Positions 5,780 through 9,371 of a DNA stretch of 9,371 nt are shown here, one piece after another. Origin of the DNA: CAYYYG01 sp964591375. GTDB lineage: Bacteria > Patescibacteriota > Microgenomatia > UBA1406 > GWC2-37-13. Each line of letters opens with the position of its first letter. Positions within the stretch are counted from its first letter, which is position 1. The notes beneath the pieces were generated by a model. It searched no databases and was not told where the DNA came from. It worked only from the letters and a program-made list of their open reading frames with translations. The stretch lies in contig CAZQAU010000043.1 of the NCBI GenBank assembly GCA_964591375.1, positions 1 to 9,371 of the forward strand, read 5' to 3'. The position numbers and the translations under genes are program-made.

Positions 5780-7236
5780 AGTTTTAAAATCTCCTCTTTC
5801 TTTTTTGATACGTTCGTTAGAAGAGTGTATAAATTGTCTGCTGTGACAATCTCAGTAAAAAAACGTTTGTTATTTTCATCATTATATGCAAGTAGTATCT
5901 GCCCCTGTAATTCTTCAATATAGTCATCAGGTTTATCATCAAGTGCTTTAGACCAAATCAAGGAAAAAATAATTAACTGTATTTCTTCGGGAATAACAAG
6001 CATATAGTTTTGCGTGAAGAAACGATAGATTTTTTGTCCTGTACGCAGGATTCCTTTAATCTTCTCTGAAAGCTCGGCACCAAAGTGAGAGAAGTTTTCC
6101 ATTTTTTCATACAATTCAAGAAAGGCTGTCAGTTCGCGATTAATCTCTTTTTTTAGCGCTGATTGTGTTTGTCTGCCAACACGTGTAACCGACAAAGAAA
6201 GGTTGATGGCAGGCCTTCTACCTTTATAATACACATTACTGTCGAAAAAAATATGTCCGTCAGTCATACCCATGATATTTGTTGCGATATAGCCCGTCAG
6301 ATCGCCCTCCACAATCTCCACGACCGGTAAACAAGTGATGGTTACTTCGCCTTTATCTGGGTGAGTGAAGTTTCCCGCTCGTTCAAGTAAGCGTGCATGG
6401 GTATAAAAGATGTCTCCAGGATAAGATTCACGTCCGGGAAAACGTTTGGCTATTAAAGCGATCTCGCGATAAAATTTTGCATGAGTGGACAAATCGTCCA
6501 GAACCACGAGCACATCATGTCCGGCATCGCGAAAGTATTCTCCGATTGTCATAGCAGAGTAAGGAGTGAGATTAATTAAGCTAGGGGAATCTTGCGAACT
6601 GGAAGCCACAATCACAATATTTTTTTCCAGATTTTCCCGTTTAAAAAACTCCTGTAGTTTTTTAATATCACTTTTTTTCCTTCCGATAGCACCATAAATA
6701 CATATTGTGCCATTCTTTATCTGGTTTTTAATGGTGGAAAGAAGGAACGATGTCTTGCCTGTTTTCCGATCACCAATAATCAGTTCTTTCTGCCCTTTTC
6801 CCAAAGGCATCATGATATCGACTATGCTTACTCCTGTCTTAAGGGGCTTTGTGATGCGTCGACGTGGACCAATTCCCACCACGTCCGTTATTATCTCTCT
6901 GTATTCTTGTGGTTTTTTATAGATAAAGGTAGTAGAGATCGGTGTACCAAGCGGGTCTATAATGCTTCCCAACAGTTCTTTTCCTACCGGTATAGAAAGA
7001 AAATTATTAGTCCGGGTAATTTGTGTACCCACTTTAATGGGGTCTTTGGAAAAAACAAGTACTTCGATAATATCTTTTTCGATTGCATATACCTCACCCC
7101 ACTGACCGGTTTCAAATAGTACAATTTCATGAGGTCGGGTATAGGGAAGCCCCGAAATGATGACAATCGGATGATTTACCTCACGGACAATGCCGAATTC
7201 GCCGATAGAATTTAAGTACTTGGTATAGTTTTCCAT
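5746..7236 (-). CDS. atpA: F1 ATP synthase alpha subunit
   Basis: Alpha provides the non-catalytic sites and the arginine finger to the catalytic beta site. The 496-residue product contains the beta-barrel segment, IPVGKELLGSIIDPLG (82-97), Walker A GDRKTGKT (155-162; usually GDRQTGKT), Walker B LVVLDD (243-248), the highly conserved FPGRESYPGDIFYTHARLLERAG (266-288) and the arginine finger R352 in SVTRVG. The N-terminus is about 15-20 residues shorter than in E. coli, so the segment that normally docks onto delta is reduced. The C-terminal helical domain is present but diverged. It overlaps atpH by 25 bases and atpG by 34 bases, indicating a compact, coupled operon. There is no Shine-Dalgarno before the ATG. 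Confidence 0.95.
   Translation of the reverse strand: MENYTKYLNSIGEFGIVREVNHPIVIISGLPYTRPHEIVLFETGQWGEVYAIEKDIIEVLVFSKDPIKVGTQITRTNNFLSIPVGKELLGSIIDPLGTPISTTFIYKKPQEYREIITDVVGIGPRRRITKPLKTGVSIVDIMMPLGKGQKELIIGDRKTGKTSFLLSTIKNQIKNGTICIYGAIGRKKSDIKKLQEFFKRENLEKNIVIVASSSQDSPSLINLTPYSAMTIGEYFRDAGHDVLVVLDDLSTHAKFYREIALIAKRFPGRESYPGDIFYTHARLLERAGNFTHPDKGEVTITCLPVVEIVEGDLTGYIATNIMGMTDGHIFFDSNVYYKGRRPAINLSLSVTRVGRQTQSALKKEINRELTAFLELYEKMENFSHFGAELSEKIKGILRTGQKIYRFFTQNYMLVIPEEIQLIIFSLIWSKALDDKPDDYIEELQGQILLAYNDENNKRFFTEIVTADNLYTLLTNVSKKKEEILKLCQPATQSSQI
5789..5796 (-). promoter_or_regulatory. Shine-Dalgarno of atpG, inside atpA
   Basis: Read on the minus strand, GAGGAGAT lies nine bases before the atpG ATG and within the last codons of atpA. 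It supports the chosen start, which overlaps atpA by 34 bases. It is the only clear Shine-Dalgarno found in front of any gene in the window. Confidence 0.65.
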
Positions 7237-7721
7237 ACGGTATTTTGCGTTAGCTGATCTTTTAATATTTTATGAATGGTGTACTCAAAATGAATTCCCG
7301 CCACATCGATAACTGCGCCACCGATAATGTTTTTATTAACAGTAATGTCCAGTAAGACTGGTTTTTTGATTTGAAATGCTAACCAGCTATAAATTCTTTT
7401 AATTGTTTGTTGTTTAGGGCTAAAAGCCAAAGTGAGGCCGATAACCGGAATCGATTCCAGATATTTTTTCAGCGATTCGATAAAACTTTGCATGAGTATA
7501 TTGTTAGTTAGATCAATCTGGTTATTTTGTAAAGATTTAACTAACAGAATTTTCAGATGAACAGGAAATATCTCAGTGATTTTCTCTGATAGGTTTACTT
7601 TTTTGGTAAAAAGGTTTTCTGACAGAATATTGATCAGGTCCAAAAAATGATCGGCTTCCTGGCGGGTCATCAGGCTTTCTATGATGAGTTCGAATGAATT
7701 GTTAGTGTTTGTTGTTTCCAT
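7212..7721 (-). CDS. atpH: F1 ATP synthase delta subunit
   Basis: Delta joins the peripheral stalk (b) to the top of the F1 head. The 169-residue product is close to the E. coli length of 177. The N-terminal two-thirds are helical and poorly conserved. The C-terminal domain carries the family signature: LLDITVNKNIIGGAVIDVAGIHFEYTIHKILKDQL, where D-x-x-IIGG-x-VI-x-x-G is diagnostic. I chose ATG at 7721; an in-frame TTG at 7736 would add five residues (MNTRN) but has no better upstream signal. Its 3' end overlaps atpA by 25 bases. The gap of 76 bases to atpF is the widest intact spacer in the cluster and contains a relic of the palindromic repeat. Confidence 0.85.
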   Translation of the reverse strand: METTNTNNSFELIIESLMTRQEADHFLDLINILSENLFTKKVNLSEKITEIFPVHLKILLVKSLQNNQIDLTNNILMQSFIESLKKYLESIPVIGLTLAFSPKQQTIKRIYSWLAFQIKKPVLLDITVNKNIIGGAVIDVAGIHFEYTIHKILKDQLTQNTVWKTIPST

Positions 7722-7782
7722 ATTTCTGGTATTCAATGCAATATGTCAATCATGTATCGTCCGTCGGGATATCATGTTTTGC

Positions 7783-7798
7783 GCCGGCACGTCTCTGC
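7783..7798. repeat. Degenerate half copy of the palindromic repeat between atpF and atpH
   Basis: GCCGGC followed by ACGTCTCTGC resembles the right half of the repeat family (arm CGTCTCTAC with one change) around a GCCGGC core. The left arm is not recognisable (ATGTTTTGC instead). It touches the atpF stop codon. This is a tentative call based on one arm. Confidence 0.4.
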
Positions 7799-8499
7799 TA
7801 TATTGTAAAAATATTCTTATTTTTTGCCTCTTCCAGTGCTTTAAAAATTAATTTTTCCTGTTGTTCAATAGTAAGCGTACCGTCGAAAACATTTTCTGAA
7901 AGAGACATAATTATGTTCTGAACAGTGCTCTGAATGCGTTTTTTTTCTTCTTCTTTATATTCATCAATCTCTTTTTTTGCTTTATCAAGCTCTTCATTTA
8001 CCTTTCGTTGGATATAGAATTTTGCCGTTAATGTTTGATCTTCAAGAACGGTTTTAAAATTTTCGGCATTTTTTTGCTGTGCCTGTTTTAGTTCAAAATT
8101 GGCTTCTTTAATGGAATTGGCGTAGATACTGCCAGTTTGTGTGAGAACCTTTTGATAATTGGTTAAAACAGAGCTTAGTTTTTCATTTAATAGATCCTTA
8201 TAAACATTCATTTCTGAGTTTAAGGTACCTTTGAGATCTTTCTCGAGACCTTCCTTAAAAGTTTTGCTTTGTGTTAAAATTGCTTCCGCGCTTTTAGCCG
8301 CATCCTTCACGATTTCTTCTGCATGTTCTTCAGCTTTTTCGATAATTCGATTGGCTTTTTTTTCGAATTCGCGCTCTTTTTTTTGCAGTTCGGACTGGCG
8401 TTTTAAAATATAATATAAAGCATATATGAAAAGAGCTGTCAAAAAACAAACGCTCGTTATAAAACCCAGAATTGCCGGGTCAGAAAAAATTACTCTCAT
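7798..8499 (-). CDS. atpF: F0 ATP synthase subunit b (peripheral stalk), long form
   Basis: Subunit b anchors the stator in the membrane and reaches up to delta. The 233-residue product has one transmembrane helix near the N-terminus (about residues 10-33, LGFITSVCFLTALFIYALYYIL) followed by about 185 residues of almost continuous charged helix (KKEREFEKKANRIIEKAEEHAEEIVKDA...), as expected for a dimeric coiled-coil stalk. It is about 75 residues longer than E. coli b (156). The C-terminal part (VNEELDKAKKEIDEYKEEEKKRIQ, then LSENVFDGTLTIEQQEKLIFKALEEA) resembles the delta-binding end. It starts 30 bases after the c-like gene and has no Shine-Dalgarno. The identification rests on architecture and position more than on sequence motifs, since b subunits are weakly conserved. 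Confidence 0.85.
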   Translation of the reverse strand: MRVIFSDPAILGFITSVCFLTALFIYALYYILKRQSELQKKEREFEKKANRIIEKAEEHAEEIVKDAAKSAEAILTQSKTFKEGLEKDLKGTLNSEMNVYKDLLNEKLSSVLTNYQKVLTQTGSIYANSIKEANFELKQAQQKNAENFKTVLEDQTLTAKFYIQRKVNEELDKAKKEIDEYKEEEKKRIQSTVQNIIMSLSENVFDGTLTIEQQEKLIFKALEEAKNKNIFTI

Positions 8500-8529
8500 A
8501 GTTGGTGTTTTTTAATGAACGTCCGTTTT

Positions 8530-9327
8530 TTAAATTTTTAATATAAAAAATCCAATTGCCAGTCCTGATCCGATAATCATAATAGTAATCAAGACATTTA
8601 AGACTATTCCCACCTGTATCATTTTGGCGGCTAACGGATTTCGGCCTAATGCTTCAACTCCTACAGAGGCTACTCTTCCGAACGATAAAAATCCGAGTAT
8701 AAATGACAAAAGCACTATCACCGCTGCTACTAAATAGCGTAACACAGTGAGCGGTTTTTCATATGTCGCAATTGCAGATAGGCGGAAAATATCGAGCATA
8801 CTTGATTTAGGTCCGGAGCTTAGAGGAGCGTAAAACTGCTTGTTTATAGAAACTTTAATTTTCTTAATCTCCCGTTGATCATCGGAGTTGAAATCCTCAA
8901 GTGCGTATCCTAAAACATACCCCGATTCGGTTGCTTTCATACCCACCCCAGGAATAGGTGAGGAGGTGACCGGATCACCGTTTTTAATTTTCCCATTCAG
9001 TGTAGATACGTTTACCAGAGTATTGCCGGAAGAAACTACCGGATAGCGGGTACCGGTTTCATTGGTATTGAATGCAACCGCGGGATTGATAGTTACCACT
9101 CCATGCAGTCTTGGATCATAGGAAATTTTGGTGAGTGAGTAACCGTTGTCGGAATTGGAGACGATATCGCCATCACGGACTACTTTATCTTTTATTGCAG
9201 TAGGATTAGCAATTCCGAATGAAGAGATATTTTGCGCACGGGGCTGTAAAAAGCCCGGTAATACATATAGGACGAGCACAAATATGCTGAGCATTTTCCA
9301 CATAATTATCGACAGGTTTTTCACCAT
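8530..9327 (-). CDS. AtpE-like c-subunit hairpin lacking the ion-binding carboxylate, fused to a secreted domain
   Basis: It occupies the atpE position at the head of the atp cluster. From ATG at 9327 it encodes 265 residues: a signal peptide or anchor (1 to about 31), an extracytoplasmic beta-rich domain (about 45-160, with VVRDGDIVS, NVSTLNGKIKNGDPVTSSPIPGVGMKATESGYVLGYALEDF), a linker, then a two-helix hairpin (about 194-265). The hairpin is c-subunit-like: FGRVASVGVEALGRNPLAA (216-234) matches the end of helix 1 and the cytoplasmic loop. But helix 2 (KMIQVGIVLNVLITIMIIGSG) has Ile249/Thr248 where c subunits have the essential Asp/Glu, and helix 1 offers no substitute. An external N-terminal domain agrees with c topology, both termini outside. 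The secreted domain resembles ones I recall in CPR fibre proteins. The frame stays open upstream (TTG at 9357 and beyond). A non-translocating rotor protein is my inference. Confidence 0.75.
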   Translation of the reverse strand: MVKNLSIIMWKMLSIFVLVLYVLPGFLQPRAQNISSFGIANPTAIKDKVVRDGDIVSNSDNGYSLTKISYDPRLHGVVTINPAVAFNTNETGTRYPVVSSGNTLVNVSTLNGKIKNGDPVTSSPIPGVGMKATESGYVLGYALEDFNSDDQREIKKIKVSINKQFYAPLSSGPKSSMLDIFRLSAIATYEKPLTVLRYLVAAVIVLLSFILGFLSFGRVASVGVEALGRNPLAAKMIQVGIVLNVLITIMIIGSGLAIGFFILKI

Positions 9328-9333
9328 ATCTAA

Positions 9334-9362
9334 AATATAACTGTTTTCTGAAATCAATACAA
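9334..9362 (-). promoter_or_regulatory. Possible leaderless promoter of the atp cluster
   Basis: On the minus strand, TTGTAT (9362-9357) is followed by a 17-base spacer and TATATT (9339-9334). The -10 matches at five of six positions; the -35 only at three. The -10 ends six bases before the ATG at 9327, so transcription would start at or next to the start codon. The geometry resembles the secE promoter. If real, it favours the 9327 start and means the c-like gene is first in its transcript. Confidence 0.4.
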
Positions 9363-9371
9363 TATCGATAA

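Noticed and set aside
7739..7760. TTGACA upstream of atpH as an internal promoter
   Set aside because: A consensus -35 is present on the minus strand, but no acceptable -10 box lies 16-18 bases downstream.
7709..7921. Plus-strand protein of about 70 residues opposite atpF/atpH
   Set aside because: It is antisense to two well-supported genes, has no recognisable motif and no start signal.

Overview
The window looks like a scaffold from a Candidate Phyla Radiation (Patescibacteria) genome, most likely Microgenomates/OP11-like. This rests on three things: a ribosomal protein uL1 with a long Lys/Glu-rich N-terminal extension and a shortened domain II; very divergent but motif-complete F1 subunits; and a fibre-type surface protein of a style I associate with CPR genomes. 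The lineage is inferred from remembered family features, not from a search. All three stop codons end reading frames in the window, so the code looks standard. Two 100-base N runs (3194-3293 and 4779-4878) are scaffold gaps of probably arbitrary length.

Layout. Positions 1-569 hold the 3' part of a fibre/adhesin-like gene, open to the left edge. Positions 570-755 hold a perfect 28-bp palindrome and a promoter. Positions 756-2847 are a plus-strand operon secE-nusG-rplK-rplA: translocon, transcription elongation and the ribosomal L1 stalk. From 2884 to 9327 everything is on the minus strand, an ATP synthase cluster read right to left: a c-subunit-like membrane protein, atpF (b), atpH (delta), atpA (alpha), atpG (gamma), atpD (beta) and a short atpC (epsilon). 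The two operons converge on one palindromic repeat between rplA and atpC. No subunit a (atpB) gene is visible; it could lie to the right of the window or elsewhere.

The most unusual gene is at the head of the atp cluster. Its C-terminal 70 residues are clearly a c-subunit hairpin with the cytoplasmic GRNP loop. However, neither membrane helix contains the Asp/Glu that carries the ion in every working F-type c subunit, and the hairpin is fused to a signal peptide plus an extracytoplasmic domain that resembles domains of CPR fibre proteins. Together with catalytically intact alpha and beta subunits and an epsilon lacking its C-terminal helices, this raises the possibility of a non-canonical F1-driven machine. 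The alternative is an accessory rotor protein beside a normal c subunit encoded elsewhere.

Two other themes run through the window. First, a family of short palindromes shares the arm GTAGAGACG with different cores; copies sit at gene ends, beside a scaffold gap and at the left window edge, and one supplies the stop codon of atpC. Second, nearly all genes lack a Shine-Dalgarno sequence, and the first genes of both operons have a -10 box so close to the ATG that their mRNAs are probably leaderless.
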